Source: an uncultured Angelakisella sp. (GTDB taxonomy: Bacteria; Bacillota; Clostridia; Oscillospirales; Ruminococcaceae). Taken from it: a stretch of 64,000 bases of DNA. The notes below the pieces were generated by a model. The model had not been told where the DNA came from, did not search any database, and saw only the letters and a list, made by a program, of their open reading frames with translations. A program made the position numbers and the translations under genes. How positions within the stretch are numbered: position 1 is the stretch's first letter; every line of letters starts with the position of its first letter. The stretch lies in NCBI GenBank assembly GCA_910585535.1, contig CAJUFK010000001.1:38904-102903 (forward strand), in the 5' to 3' direction. Shown one piece after another: positions 40,651 to 50,129 of the stretch.

Positions 40651-40745
40651 GAGAAGTTCGTTTTATTACGCATTTTGGAAAACATAAGTGCTTTTCTTAA
40701 TGTGGTATCTCGATGGCGAGCCGGGGTTCTTAAAGCAAACTTCTC
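40651..40745 (+). promoter_or_regulatory. Long-hairpin leader of the conjugation operon
   Basis: GAGAAGTTCGTTTT (40,651-40,664) pairs with AAAGCAAACTTCTC (40,732-40,745), 13 of 14 positions. It encloses a smaller CTCG-ATGG-CGAG hairpin. There is no terminator. It may control translation or stability of the pilin mRNA. Confidence 0.45.
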
Positions 40746-40796
40746 AATAAATCGGTTTTACGCTAAATAGCGGAATTGTGAAAGGAGTGCATTCCT

Positions 40797-41279
40797 ATGA
40801 TGTCTATTAACGATGTGAAAACAGTGATGCGCGATGTGGAGCTCAAAGGCTCTGCTGCTGCGACTACCTTTATGGAAACAGAGATTCGTCCCCAGATGGA
40901 GGCGATGACCAAGAGCAAGGCCAGCCGGTTCGGGCTGAAGGCCCTTCTTGCGGTTGCGATGATGTCCTCGCTTGCGACGGTTGCTTTTGCCAACAATCAA
41001 CAGCTATCGAATCTTGAGGGAAAGATCAATAGTGCGAAAGATGGGCTTATGAATTTTCTCAAAAACATCATCCTTGCTGTCGGCGTTGTGTCTCTTGCTT
41101 GCTGCGGTGTCGTTCTGATTTTTGGCATCGGGGGTCAGCGGTCTTCTGAGCAAGCGAAGGCTTGGGCCTTCCGAATCTTCTTTGGTATGGCTATTGTCCT
41201 TTGCGCTGATCTGATTATCGGGTGGGTCAACGACCTCTTTGGCGGTGCTGGTGCCGGCGGTGGTGCTGCGGGCGGCTGA
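40797..41279 (+). CDS. VirB2/TrbC-like pilin subunit
   Basis: A 160-residue protein. An unusually long N-terminal part (about 45 residues) precedes a hydrophobic segment (LKALLAVAMMSSLATVAFA) that ends with a signal-peptidase-like AFA. Then comes a short helical part and two membrane helices (IILAVGVVSLACCGVVLIFG and FRIFFGMAIVLCADLIIGW), the VirB2 layout. The end is Gly/Ala-rich. It is the first gene of the conjugation operon. The start ATG at 40,797 follows GAAAGGAG. Confidence 0.8.
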   Translation: MMSINDVKTVMRDVELKGSAAATTFMETEIRPQMEAMTKSKASRFGLKALLAVAMMSSLATVAFANNQQLSNLEGKINSAKDGLMNFLKNIILAVGVVSLACCGVVLIFGIGGQRSSEQAKAWAFRIFFGMAIVLCADLIIGWVNDLFGGAGAGGGAAGG

Positions 41280-41354
41280 TCCACCGCATCAATGCCGCCT
41301 CTGCTCGCCGGCCCCGAGGCGGCTGCAAAATTGTAGGGAAAGGAGGAAGTTCGT

Positions 41355-43514
41355 TTGCTTAACTTTCTGTTCCAGGGGCTTTTTGAACTCCTGGCGGGGG
41401 CGGTGGAAGCCGTCTTGGATATGATGATCGATGCCTTTAGCGTTGATCTCCACGGATTCACTAATGTGTTCCCGATAATGTCTACTTTCTTGGACATTTT
41501 TAGTGCGATAGGCTGGTCGTTTTTGATTTTGCTTATGGTCCTTTCGGTTATGAGGAGCATTCTGGACCCCAACTCTCAGCAGGCGGAGCATCCTCTTTCA
41601 ATCCTTGGAAGAACGATTCTCGCCGGCGGGGTTCTTGCGTGCTCTGGGCAAATCACGGAAATGTTTCTGACCTGGGGAAACAAGATTTATGAGGTATTTA
41701 ACGGTGTTGACCCCAGTGTTGTTGCCGGCACCACCTTTGGACATCAAGTCAAAAATGTGTTCTCCGTGGGGGCTTCGGCTGCCATAGGAGCGACTACCGG
41801 CGGCGTGACTCTTGTGATTCAGCTGGTCCTTCTTTCTGTCCTGTTTGTCGAGATCGTAAAGTTCTTGCTGGAGGCATTGACCCGATATGTGACTCTTTGC
41901 TTTGGCACATTTATTGCGCCTCTCGTTGCTCCAACGATTATTTCGAAAGCAACATCGGGGATCTTCACCTCGTACCTCTCGTTCGTTTTTGGGCAGACGG
42001 TGCTTCTTTGGATGTCCACGGTCTTTATGAAGATCATTGTGAGTGGGTTCTATGCCTTTGGGAACGACACGGGTGCATGGTTCTTCTTTAAGTATTTTTT
42101 GCTTTTGGGCGTGGTGAAGCTGGCTCAGCAGGCGGACAACATTCTCGTAAAGCTGGGATTTAAGACGGTCCGGCAGTCTGGTGTTGGTTTGCTCGGCACG
42201 CTTGGTGGGGCTGCGATGTTGGCCTCTCGCAGCATGGGCATGGGCTCAATGCTGAAGAACAGCCTGGCTGGAAAGGGCGTCGGTAAGGCGTTGAACAAGG
42301 GTAAGGAGGCACTTTCAACTGCTCGCGGCCCGAGGTCTGGCGCTGGCGGGCGTCCAGGGGAGATGATCCCCAAGTTCAGGCCGCAAGGCGGTGCTTCTGA
42401 AGCTGCTGGGTTTGCCGGGGGCGCTGGGGCTGCTGCTGGGGCCGCTGCTGGGGCCGCTGCGAAGGTCGCCCGGCCAAGCCCCGAAGCGGTGGCGAGGGCA
42501 GGCTTGATGGAAAAACAAGCCAAGGCCCAAAGCGAACGGACCGCACAGGAAGATGTGAAGAAAGGGCTCGATGACAAATCCAAGAAACCGGAAACTGACC
42601 AGAACGAGACTTCGGAAAGGCTCGGGGATGTGCAGACTGCTTCTCCAGTAGGCGGGAATGGACAGCCGATAGTGAAAGGGGCGCTCCAAGACGATGGAAC
42701 AGACCCCGATGTTGGCAGTATGACAGGCAGAGAGGTCGCTGACCATTTTGCAACCGATGTGATGCCGGATAATCTATCAGGCGATCCTGCGTTGGCCCCT
42801 CGGGCAACTGGTGGAGACGGAAGGACTGCGACGCCGAATGTACAGGCAAGTTCTCTCCAGCCAAGATCGAGCGCCGCCTTGGAGACGGGGATACGAAGCT
42901 ATGCTTCCCTTGTCTCGAAAGGGGAAATGACTTGCAGTGAGGTTGCTCGTGCCAATACAGGATTTACCCTCTCTGAAAGTGGACATTGGACCTACACCAA
43001 TCCAAATGTCGAAGGCGCACCCACAATTCATGGACATCTTGATTCGCACGAAATGCTGCCAGCTGAGGAGTTGAGCAGCAGGATCTCTTCTTGCCAGGCC
43101 CAGAGTGCAGAGTTTACTCAGCTTGCCGCAGCACCGGAGCTTTCCCCTGCATTGCAGAGCTGTTATTCCAGTTTGGCATCCGCTGAGGCAGCTAACGCTC
43201 AGCAAATGCAATGTATTCAGGCGCACGATTACAGAGGTGCTAGTGAGGCCCGGTCGAATGCCCATCAGAGTGTTCGGGAGGCGGGAAAGTATTATCAATC
43301 GTGCAGTCCGCAAGAAAGAGTTACTCTGTCCCAGTACGGACTTACGGGGGGCGGAACAGGCTGTACCTATAGTTCTCATGGTGACACGAGTTTTCGCGTT
43401 GCATCAGGGAAAGGAGGAAGAGGTGGCGGACAGGGCTCTGATGGTGTCCGCAAATCTGGGGGGTTCTCCGGAGGAGGGAAGGGGCAGGCCCGTTCGGCAC
43501 CCCGGAAACCCTAA
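41355..43514 (+). CDS. VirB6/TrbL-like membrane channel protein
   Basis: A 719-residue protein. Residues 1-290 contain six or more membrane segments (SFLILLMVLSVMRSI, VTLVIQLVLLSVLFVEIV, FKYFLLLGVVKLA), typical of VirB6/TrbL inner-membrane channel proteins. The rest is soluble: an Ala/Gly-rich and basic linker (300-380), an acidic part and a helical C-terminus with Cys residues. The start TTG at 41,355 follows AGGAGGAAG. Long C-terminal extensions occur in Gram-positive VirB6 homologues; here the tail may act outside or inside the cell. Confidence 0.8.
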   Translation: MLNFLFQGLFELLAGAVEAVLDMMIDAFSVDLHGFTNVFPIMSTFLDIFSAIGWSFLILLMVLSVMRSILDPNSQQAEHPLSILGRTILAGGVLACSGQITEMFLTWGNKIYEVFNGVDPSVVAGTTFGHQVKNVFSVGASAAIGATTGGVTLVIQLVLLSVLFVEIVKFLLEALTRYVTLCFGTFIAPLVAPTIISKATSGIFTSYLSFVFGQTVLLWMSTVFMKIIVSGFYAFGNDTGAWFFFKYFLLLGVVKLAQQADNILVKLGFKTVRQSGVGLLGTLGGAAMLASRSMGMGSMLKNSLAGKGVGKALNKGKEALSTARGPRSGAGGRPGEMIPKFRPQGGASEAAGFAGGAGAAAGAAAGAAAKVARPSPEAVARAGLMEKQAKAQSERTAQEDVKKGLDDKSKKPETDQNETSERLGDVQTASPVGGNGQPIVKGALQDDGTDPDVGSMTGREVADHFATDVMPDNLSGDPALAPRATGGDGRTATPNVQASSLQPRSSAALETGIRSYASLVSKGEMTCSEVARANTGFTLSESGHWTYTNPNVEGAPTIHGHLDSHEMLPAEELSSRISSCQAQSAEFTQLAAAPELSPALQSCYSSLASAEAANAQQMQCIQAHDYRGASEARSNAHQSVREAGKYYQSCSPQERVTLSQYGLTGGGTGCTYSSHGDTSFRVASGKGGRGGGQGSDGVRKSGGFSGGGKGQARSAPRKP

Positions 43515-43579
43515 ATCCCCCGGCCCGCTCGGTTTTCCGAGCGGTATATTCGATTTTGTATGGAAGGGAGGCGAGTCCT
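43515..43579 (+). other. Intercistronic hairpin
   Basis: CCGCTCGG-TTTT-CCGAGCGG is followed by TATATTCG. It is too weak for a full terminator and may tune downstream expression. Confidence 0.4.
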
Positions 43580-45355
43580 ATGTGGGTAAAGGTGGCGGCA
43601 GAGGTCGCAATCAGTTCAAAAGGGCGGAAGGTGATTGCAGGGATCGTCATCCTCGTCTGCCTTCTCGTTTATGCGATGATATCCTCGCCCTGGACGATGC
43701 TTAAAGGATGGATGGACAAGGCGTTTAACCGAACCTCTATCGAGTTCTTCGACGATCCCACGGCATATGTGAGGGGCGATGACAATACCTTCTTTGCAAT
43801 GCAGAACCCGGACGCCTACAAGGAGACCTATGCTCAACTGGGAACAAAGTATGTCGAGGCGATTACAGAGCCATATCTGAAGCACTGGCAGAGCGTGAAG
43901 AACCAGTCCCTTGCCACTGCAAGGGCTTTGGGTGTAGCTCATGCGACCTCCAGCGAGCATGGTGCTGTATGCAGTGAGTCCTATTGCTCCGGGTCTCACA
44001 GCGAGTATTCCATCGTGTATAGCACATTTGCAACGGGTGCGGCCGCTGACCGGGTAACGCTCTCTAATGACCCTACATTTCCGTTTTTTCAGTCTCCTGT
44101 GACTGTGGCTGATTGCGACAAACTGAACCCTTTGGATGTTGCTGTAATCACCTCTTACTTTAACGGCGTGGGTTTGGAATGGGATTGCTTCGCCGGAAAC
44201 CATACTCCCGGGGAGTGCGCCGTCTGTGATACCGTGGGACAGGGAGCGCTTACTTATGTTTTGGATGCGATGACTGTTCCCAAAGACCCGGTGACAGGCG
44301 GGTATATCGGCGAGCTGGCGTCTGTTGATGCAAGCAAGCTGATTGAGCTTATCGACAAGGAGAAGGCGAGCTTCTTTGTGGAGCACATTCCCCAGGCTGA
44401 TGGAAGTTGCAGCCTTGGCGCGGATTGCACGCTTGGGCACACCGGCAAACTGGTCAGTCTTTCACGGTCTGATCTTCCCACGACCTACAGCGATCTGCTG
44501 GCGAACCCCGGGCTGTTCGCTGAGCCGTACTTTGGCATCTATTACTCGCATTATTGCGATCCTCATACTCACTACGATGACGATGATGACCCGTATTACG
44601 ACCATGGTTGGATTACGGACCATACGGCTGTGGGATTCTTGGAGTATGTCGGCTTCGACTATTTCCGCGATTACCTGCACATGAGTGACTTCGACGCCAA
44701 ATTCACCGAGGGTAATATGCACAACGGGATGCCCCTTGTTGCGGACAACAAGATGACTCCACGGGTGGAGGAGGCGTATTCCAATATGCGTCACATCCTG
44801 GGGATCGAGTCCTCCGCTGATTACTCTCTTGCGATGGATGAAACTCTACGGAACTTCGAGCCGAAACGCTATCGGTATATGACATTCCCCGGGGCAAACG
44901 GGCTGAATACAACGCTGCCTATACACACCCCGGATGGACACCTTAACATCTCTGCTGGATTCAAAGATAGCAATTATCTTGCGATTATTGGACAGGAGCA
45001 CTGGGGCGTTGACTTTCCGTACCCCACGGGTACTCCGGTCTATGCTACTGGTTACGGTGAAGTAGTTAAGGTGCAGACAACCTATCAGGATGGGGTTGGC
45101 TTTGGACGATATGTTGTGACATACCAGGGGAAGAACAGCCAGGGCGATAAGTATTTCTTCATCTACGCACATCTCAATTCAGTTAATGTCTCAGAAGGGA
45201 TGGCTGTGACGCCGTCTGTGCGAATTGGTTCTGTCGGCAGTACGGGAAATTCCACCGGACCACATCTGCACTACGAGTGCCGGGTGGTTCGGGCTGATGG
45301 CACGATAGAGTCTATTGACCCGTTCTCCGCTGAGGGCGGGCTCCCAAGCCCATGA
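43580..45355 (+). CDS. Type IV secretion M23 peptidase (wall hydrolase)
   Basis: A 591-residue protein with one N-terminal membrane anchor (KVIAGIVILVCLLVYAMI, about 15-35). A large extracellular part contains several Cys residues and a His/Asp-rich stretch (SHYCDPHTHYDDDDDPYY) near residue 330. The C-terminal LytM/M23 domain has metal ligands in HWGVDF (about 473-478) and HLHYE (about 561-565). M23 enzymes cut peptidoglycan cross-bridges and would open the wall for the mating channel, like VirB1. The ATG at 43,580 follows GGGAGG. Confidence 0.88.
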   Translation: MWVKVAAEVAISSKGRKVIAGIVILVCLLVYAMISSPWTMLKGWMDKAFNRTSIEFFDDPTAYVRGDDNTFFAMQNPDAYKETYAQLGTKYVEAITEPYLKHWQSVKNQSLATARALGVAHATSSEHGAVCSESYCSGSHSEYSIVYSTFATGAAADRVTLSNDPTFPFFQSPVTVADCDKLNPLDVAVITSYFNGVGLEWDCFAGNHTPGECAVCDTVGQGALTYVLDAMTVPKDPVTGGYIGELASVDASKLIELIDKEKASFFVEHIPQADGSCSLGADCTLGHTGKLVSLSRSDLPTTYSDLLANPGLFAEPYFGIYYSHYCDPHTHYDDDDDPYYDHGWITDHTAVGFLEYVGFDYFRDYLHMSDFDAKFTEGNMHNGMPLVADNKMTPRVEEAYSNMRHILGIESSADYSLAMDETLRNFEPKRYRYMTFPGANGLNTTLPIHTPDGHLNISAGFKDSNYLAIIGQEHWGVDFPYPTGTPVYATGYGEVVKVQTTYQDGVGFGRYVVTYQGKNSQGDKYFFIYAHLNSVNVSEGMAVTPSVRIGSVGSTGNSTGPHLHYECRVVRADGTIESIDPFSAEGGLPSP

Positions 45356-45371
45356 TTGGAGGTGATGTAAC

Positions 45372-48197
45372 ATGGGTAATGCAGAACACCTGGAACGCCA
45401 TAAAAAGAATCAGTTTATCATCCGGCTGAGTGCGGCCGCGTTGATGATTCTGTATTTCTCCGGAGTCGTTCTTCAGACCATGGCGGGGTTGAGGGAATAT
45501 GGGATACCGGTGGCATTTACCAAGCTGTCGGCGGGATATTGCTTCAATCCTTTGAATATCGTTCTCACGATTGTTCGCAATCCAAAGGAATACTTTGCGA
45601 TTGCCGGTATCATCTGCTGCGCGATTTGCGTTGCAGTGATGCTATACCGAATGCGGGAAAAGGCGCTGAATCTCGTGAAGTTCACAGACGAGAGAGGTGT
45701 GGGTTTCGCCCAGCGCGGGACCTACGGCGTCGCCCAGCCGCTCCGGGAAGAGGATGTCGTCGCCGCCTCTGATGACTTTGAGGTTGGCCCCATCGCTAAG
45801 GTTGATGGCTACATTCTTGGAAGGCTGGATGAGGATAAGAAGAAGGTATCCTTCCTGCGTGGTCAGAAGGATGCAGTCGACACCAGTACCATTAAGGGGC
45901 GCCCGGGGAAAAAGACCATTACCGTAAAGCGCAAGCGCCGTGGCAACTACAACATCCTCGTGGTGGGCGGATCCGGTTCCGGTAAGTCGGCGGGTTTCGT
46001 TCGCGCCAACATTCTTCAGGCCGTAAAGGCTGGGGAGAGCGTTGTCGTGACGGACCCGGTTGGTGAGCTTTATACCACATTCTACAAGACCTTCACGGAC
46101 ATGGGGATTGATTGCAAGGTGTTCAACCTGGCAAAGCCTGAGTTTTCTGATTCGTGGGCCTGCTTGGAGGAGATCATCGACCCCGCCACCGGCGACCCGT
46201 CGGAGGAGCGTATCGCTGATTTCTCCACGATTATTATTGCGAACACCGGCGGGCAAACGACAGACCCTACCCACTCCGAGAACCAGAAACAACTATTGAA
46301 CGCTCTCATCTATGCGCTGTCCTATACTGTGCAGACCAAGACAGCGGTTGAGTATGGAAAGCTCTTGGATGAGATGGATATGACGGGCTCTCTCCCGACC
46401 CTCTCCAAGGAGTGGCTTGCCTGGGCCCGGCGGCAGCTTAGTCCGAATTGTGTCACCACCGGCAACACGAAACGGGAGATCATCCAGAAGGCTCTGAAGG
46501 CTTCTACCTGGTCCGATGAGGACAAGGAGAAAGCGTGGAAGTCCCACATGAATGAAATCCCCGAGTTGTCCCTTTCCACCGTCTATCATATGCTGGCGAC
46601 CCACGATAAGGAAACGATGGGGGCAATTATCAATGGCGGGGAGAGAGGGTTTGAGCGTCTCCCGGAGGGCCACCCCGGGCGCATCGCATTCCATTTCTTC
46701 AATAACCAGAACGAGAAGCTGAAGGACGGCGCTCTGGGCAACCTTGGTACTCGTCTCCAGCTCCTGCAAAGCCGGAATATCCGGCGCATCCTGAGAAATC
46801 GGGATATTGCGCTGGCTGACGCCGGGGACCACCAGGTGGTCTGGTTCGTTATCATCCCTGACCAATCTGATGCAACCCGGGCAATTTCTTCGCTGTTCTT
46901 CAATTTCGTGTTCAAGGACAACGCTGATATGGCTGACCTCGTGGGCGGGAAGAACCGTGTTCGTGTGAACTTCATTATGGATGAGTTCGCTAACATCGGG
47001 CTGATTCCCGGTATCGACAAGAAGATCAACATCGCCCGGGGCCGGAATCTCTCGTTGTGCGTGATTCTCCAGGACATCCGCCAGCTCGACAATGTGTATG
47101 GTCGGGATGTCGCCCCGGTAATCATCGGCGGGTGCAACACCATCGTGTTTCTGGGTTCGGATAATCCCGAGACCTGTAAGTTCTTCTCCCAGCTCTCCGG
47201 TGAGGCCACTATCTCTGTCAACACCGTGCGAAACTCCCGTGGTGTGGGCCGGGTGGAGTCTCTGGCGAAGGAGTACCAGGAAAGCATGGGTGAGGGCAAA
47301 CGCTTTGTTTACACTGAACAGGAAATCCGGACGCTGCCCAAGGAGGAGTGCCTGATTTGGGTAAGCGGCTACAATGTCCTGCGAGCCAGGAAGTTTTGGT
47401 GGTTTACCCACCCCGGCAGCCGCACAAAGGACGGCAAAGACCTCCCGGAGTCCCTGCCTTCGGCGCACACTCCCGCAGCGGAGAAGTACAAAGAGACCGA
47501 GAAGCGTGATGCCTTTATCGCCGGGAACCTGGAAATCGTCACCGAGGCCGAGGAAGAGCCGGATTTCGGGGAACCAAAGGCCCCTGAGCCGGAGAAGCCC
47601 TTGCCGCCAAAGAAGGTGAAGAAAAAGCCGGTTCCGGCTAAGGAGGAGGCGAAAACCCAAGCGAAACCCCAGGCAAAGCCCCCGGCAGAGCCTGTAAAGA
47701 AGAAGCAGCACGCCAGCCCCGCCAAGGCGTCCCAGAAGAGGCCCCAGAAGGCGGTTAAGCCCGGACATCCCGGTAAGCCGAAGCCCGCTCCTGCGCCCTC
47801 CCAGACGGTCTCACGGCAGCCTGAGAAGAAGCCCAGAGGGAATGGCGAGCAGGCACAGATGAAGAAACCCTCCGCCCCGAAAGAGCAAAGGAGGGTAGAG
47901 GCTCCAAGACCGGCCCCAAAACCGGCTCCGGAGACTCCAAAGCCAGCTCCTGCGGCCCAGAAGCCGCCAGCACCAGCAGTACCCCCAGCACCACCCGCTC
48001 CGGCGGTTCCTGCCGTGCCGGCACCGGCCCCAACCCCGGCTCCCGCTAAGGAGATCAAAGGCTTCCAGTCCCCACGGGGAGGAAAGAGAGGGGGCCGTGG
48101 GAAGAAGAGGGAGGTCCTGCCGCAGACACAACCCAAGAAGATGTCACAGGAAGCCCGGGCGAGCTTAAACGCCCTGAGTAACGCAATGAGCGATTGA
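45372..48197 (+). CDS. VirD4/TraG-type coupling ATPase
   Basis: A 941-residue protein. Two N-terminal membrane helices (about 16-32 and 70-90) are followed by the ATPase: Walker A VGGSGSGKSAGF (about 197-208) and Walker B NFIMDEFANIG (about 532-542), with further family motifs PETCKFFSQLSGE and TEQEIRTLPKEECLIW. The C-terminal 230 residues are a Lys/Pro/Ala-rich disordered tail. Coupling proteins bring the relaxosome to the secretion channel. The start ATG at 45,372 follows TTGGAGGTGATG, 16 bases behind the peptidase gene. Confidence 0.93.
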   Translation: MGNAEHLERHKKNQFIIRLSAAALMILYFSGVVLQTMAGLREYGIPVAFTKLSAGYCFNPLNIVLTIVRNPKEYFAIAGIICCAICVAVMLYRMREKALNLVKFTDERGVGFAQRGTYGVAQPLREEDVVAASDDFEVGPIAKVDGYILGRLDEDKKKVSFLRGQKDAVDTSTIKGRPGKKTITVKRKRRGNYNILVVGGSGSGKSAGFVRANILQAVKAGESVVVTDPVGELYTTFYKTFTDMGIDCKVFNLAKPEFSDSWACLEEIIDPATGDPSEERIADFSTIIIANTGGQTTDPTHSENQKQLLNALIYALSYTVQTKTAVEYGKLLDEMDMTGSLPTLSKEWLAWARRQLSPNCVTTGNTKREIIQKALKASTWSDEDKEKAWKSHMNEIPELSLSTVYHMLATHDKETMGAIINGGERGFERLPEGHPGRIAFHFFNNQNEKLKDGALGNLGTRLQLLQSRNIRRILRNRDIALADAGDHQVVWFVIIPDQSDATRAISSLFFNFVFKDNADMADLVGGKNRVRVNFIMDEFANIGLIPGIDKKINIARGRNLSLCVILQDIRQLDNVYGRDVAPVIIGGCNTIVFLGSDNPETCKFFSQLSGEATISVNTVRNSRGVGRVESLAKEYQESMGEGKRFVYTEQEIRTLPKEECLIWVSGYNVLRARKFWWFTHPGSRTKDGKDLPESLPSAHTPAAEKYKETEKRDAFIAGNLEIVTEAEEEPDFGEPKAPEPEKPLPPKKVKKKPVPAKEEAKTQAKPQAKPPAEPVKKKQHASPAKASQKRPQKAVKPGHPGKPKPAPAPSQTVSRQPEKKPRGNGEQAQMKKPSAPKEQRRVEAPRPAPKPAPETPKPAPAAQKPPAPAVPPAPPAPAVPAVPAPAPTPAPAKEIKGFQSPRGGKRGGRGKKREVLPQTQPKKMSQEARASLNALSNAMSD

Positions 48198-48251
48198 GAC
48201 CGGATACACCGGTTTTAATAGAAAAACTAAGAATATTTGGAGGAAAAAGCT

Positions 48252-49448
48252 ATGAAAAAGGAAAATGAAGCAATCATGACCGAGGAGATCGAGGAGGGCG
48301 CCGTTATGGAGTCCGCCGAGATGGAGCAGACCGAGGCCCCCGTGGTGGGGGAGGATGATGTCGATGTCCTTGAGGACAATGTCGCAGGGGACGCTGTGGC
48401 GCCCCTGGAGGCCCCTCTGGACGAAGCGGAGTCTGATGCGGATGAGGACGCCCCCGCCGCTGACGCGGCTGCTGGGCGGCGTCCCAGGCGCTCTCGTGCC
48501 GTTCCTCAGCGCATCATTGAGGGCGACAGCGATATTGCGCTGACCGCTCTCACTCCGGAGCAGTCCAGGGAGCAAAACTGGCGTGCAATCAAGCAGGCGA
48601 TGGAACGCCGGAGCATTCTGGAGCGTCAGATTATCGGCGTTGAGCCCGCCGGGGAGGCGCACAACACTCCCATGGTTCATGTCCTGGTCAACGACTTCAA
48701 GGTCGTTATCAGCACCCGGGAGTTCTTCGACGCCAACCTGTTCTCCACCGACCTTACCAAGGTCAGCGAGGCCGAGCGCAACCGGCGTGAGTTCCAGATG
48801 GCCTCCCGGATGATGGGCGCTTATGTGCCTTTTGTCATTACCCACGCCCAGAGCGAGATCGATCCGGCTACCGGCGAGAGAGTTTACGGTGTGCGAGCGT
48901 CCCGGAAGGAGGCCATGCGGCGTAAGCGGAACAACTACTACCTGGGCCAGACTCCCCGCATCAATGTGGGGGATAAGGTTAAGGCTCGTGTCCTGATGTC
49001 CGCCCCCAAGGGTATCCTTATGGAGGTCGTGGGACAGGAGGTCGTTGTGCCGGTGCATGAGCTTTCGTCCTGCAAGTGGGTAGACCCCCTGTACGATTAT
49101 GCCCCCGGAACCGTTACTTATGTCGTTGTGACTAAGCTGGAGGTCAACCGGGAGGACAAGACCGTGGACCTGGCTGTGAGCCGCCGACCCCTGGATGCCG
49201 ATGAGGCAAAGAGAGCCTATGACTCCGTCCGGGAGGGCATCCGGTATATCGGCACTGTGGTCAGCGTTGACCAGAAGTATGTCCGCATCAACCTGGACTG
49301 CCATGTCCGGGCCTCTACCCAGGTCATCGGGCTTAACGGTGCCCGGCTCCATTACGGGGACCGCGTTTCCGTTGGTGTGACCGGCAAGAATGACCGGATG
49401 CGGACCGTGTACGGCACTTGTCTCCCCATCGCAACACGCACTTTCTGA
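48252..49448 (+). CDS. S1-domain RNA-binding protein of the conjugation operon
   Basis: A 398-residue cytosolic protein. The N-terminal 85 residues are acidic and disordered, then a basic patch (RRPRRSRAVP). A helical middle (about 110-215) follows. Two S1-like OB folds come next: INVGDKVKARVLMSAPKGIL near 235, and YIGTVVSVDQKYVRINLDCH near 335. S1 domains bind single-stranded RNA or DNA. The start ATG at 48,252 follows TTTGGAGG. Its place between virD4 and prgI is notable, because the S1 fold is not a standard type IV secretion component. Confidence 0.8.
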   Translation: MKKENEAIMTEEIEEGAVMESAEMEQTEAPVVGEDDVDVLEDNVAGDAVAPLEAPLDEAESDADEDAPAADAAAGRRPRRSRAVPQRIIEGDSDIALTALTPEQSREQNWRAIKQAMERRSILERQIIGVEPAGEAHNTPMVHVLVNDFKVVISTREFFDANLFSTDLTKVSEAERNRREFQMASRMMGAYVPFVITHAQSEIDPATGERVYGVRASRKEAMRRKRNNYYLGQTPRINVGDKVKARVLMSAPKGILMEVVGQEVVVPVHELSSCKWVDPLYDYAPGTVTYVVVTKLEVNREDKTVDLAVSRRPLDADEAKRAYDSVREGIRYIGTVVSVDQKYVRINLDCHVRASTQVIGLNGARLHYGDRVSVGVTGKNDRMRTVYGTCLPIATRTF

Positions 49449-49471
49449 GTGCCCCTAAACCGCAAGGGTTA

Positions 49472-49508
49472 ACAGCTGGCGGGGGTTCCCGCCGGCTGTT
49501 TTTCCGGG
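49472..49508 (+). terminator. Internal terminator-like hairpin in the conjugation operon
   Basis: ACAGCTGGCGGG-GGTT-CCCGCCGGCTGT is followed by TTTTTCC. It lies between the S1 gene and the PrgI-like gene and probably gives partial termination. Confidence 0.7.
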
Positions 49509-49556
49509 GAAGGGAGGCGGAAAAAACCGAACCGTTTTGCAAAAGGAGTGATTTTC

Positions 49557-50129
49557 ATGGCGTCCCGTTCAAACCGTGACGATTTCGAGTCGCCGCGTGT
49601 TTACCCTATCCCGAACAACTTTGCCGAGAGCACCGGCATCTTTGGCGGATTGATCCCGCTCCGGAATTTCGTTGAGGGAGTTGTTCTCGCTTTGCCGATG
49701 TTCCTGATCGCTTGCTCTATCCCTAATGTGGAACTAAACACCCGGATCCCTCTCATCATTTTCATGGGGTCCCCTGGGCTTATCTTCGGCTGTGTCGGGA
49801 TCAACGGCGATTCCGTCACGGAGTTCCTGCTGTACTACATCAGGTATCGCAAGCACCGCCGGGTGGCCCGCTACAACCCCCGTGTCAAGCTGGAGTTCAC
49901 CGGTGAACTGGACATTGGACTGTTCGAGCCTCCCATTGAGCAGGTGAAGCGCATGATGACCAACCTGGGCCGGAAGGACCGTGAGGATGTGTCTGAGAGT
50001 GACATCTACTACTCAGTGGGCAGCAACGTAGCGTTTGAGGACGATGTTGCCCTCAAGAAGAAATTAGCCGCACAGGCGGAAAGGAGTGGTCGCAATGGCA
50101 GAAAAAAGAGTTCTCAGGGACGCAGATAA
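49557..50129 (+). CDS. PrgI/VirB3-like protein
   Basis: A 190-residue protein with the PrgI-family order: YPIPNNFAES, two adjoining membrane helices (FVEGVVLALPMFLIACSI and IPLIIFMGSPGLIFGC), then a soluble tail. PrgI proteins are VirB3 analogues of Gram-positive systems and associate with VirB4. The ATG at 49,557 follows AAAGGAGTG. The 3' end overlaps the start of the VirB4 gene by about 35 bases. Confidence 0.85.
   Translation: MASRSNRDDFESPRVYPIPNNFAESTGIFGGLIPLRNFVEGVVLALPMFLIACSIPNVELNTRIPLIIFMGSPGLIFGCVGINGDSVTEFLLYYIRYRKHRRVARYNPRVKLEFTGELDIGLFEPPIEQVKRMMTNLGRKDREDVSESDIYYSVGSNVAFEDDVALKKKLAAQAERSGRNGRKKSSQGRR

Noticed and set aside
46293..47768. A 491-residue minus-strand open frame opposite the coupling protein gene
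   Set aside because: It is antisense to a clear VirD4 ATPase and has no ribosome binding site or recognisable domain.
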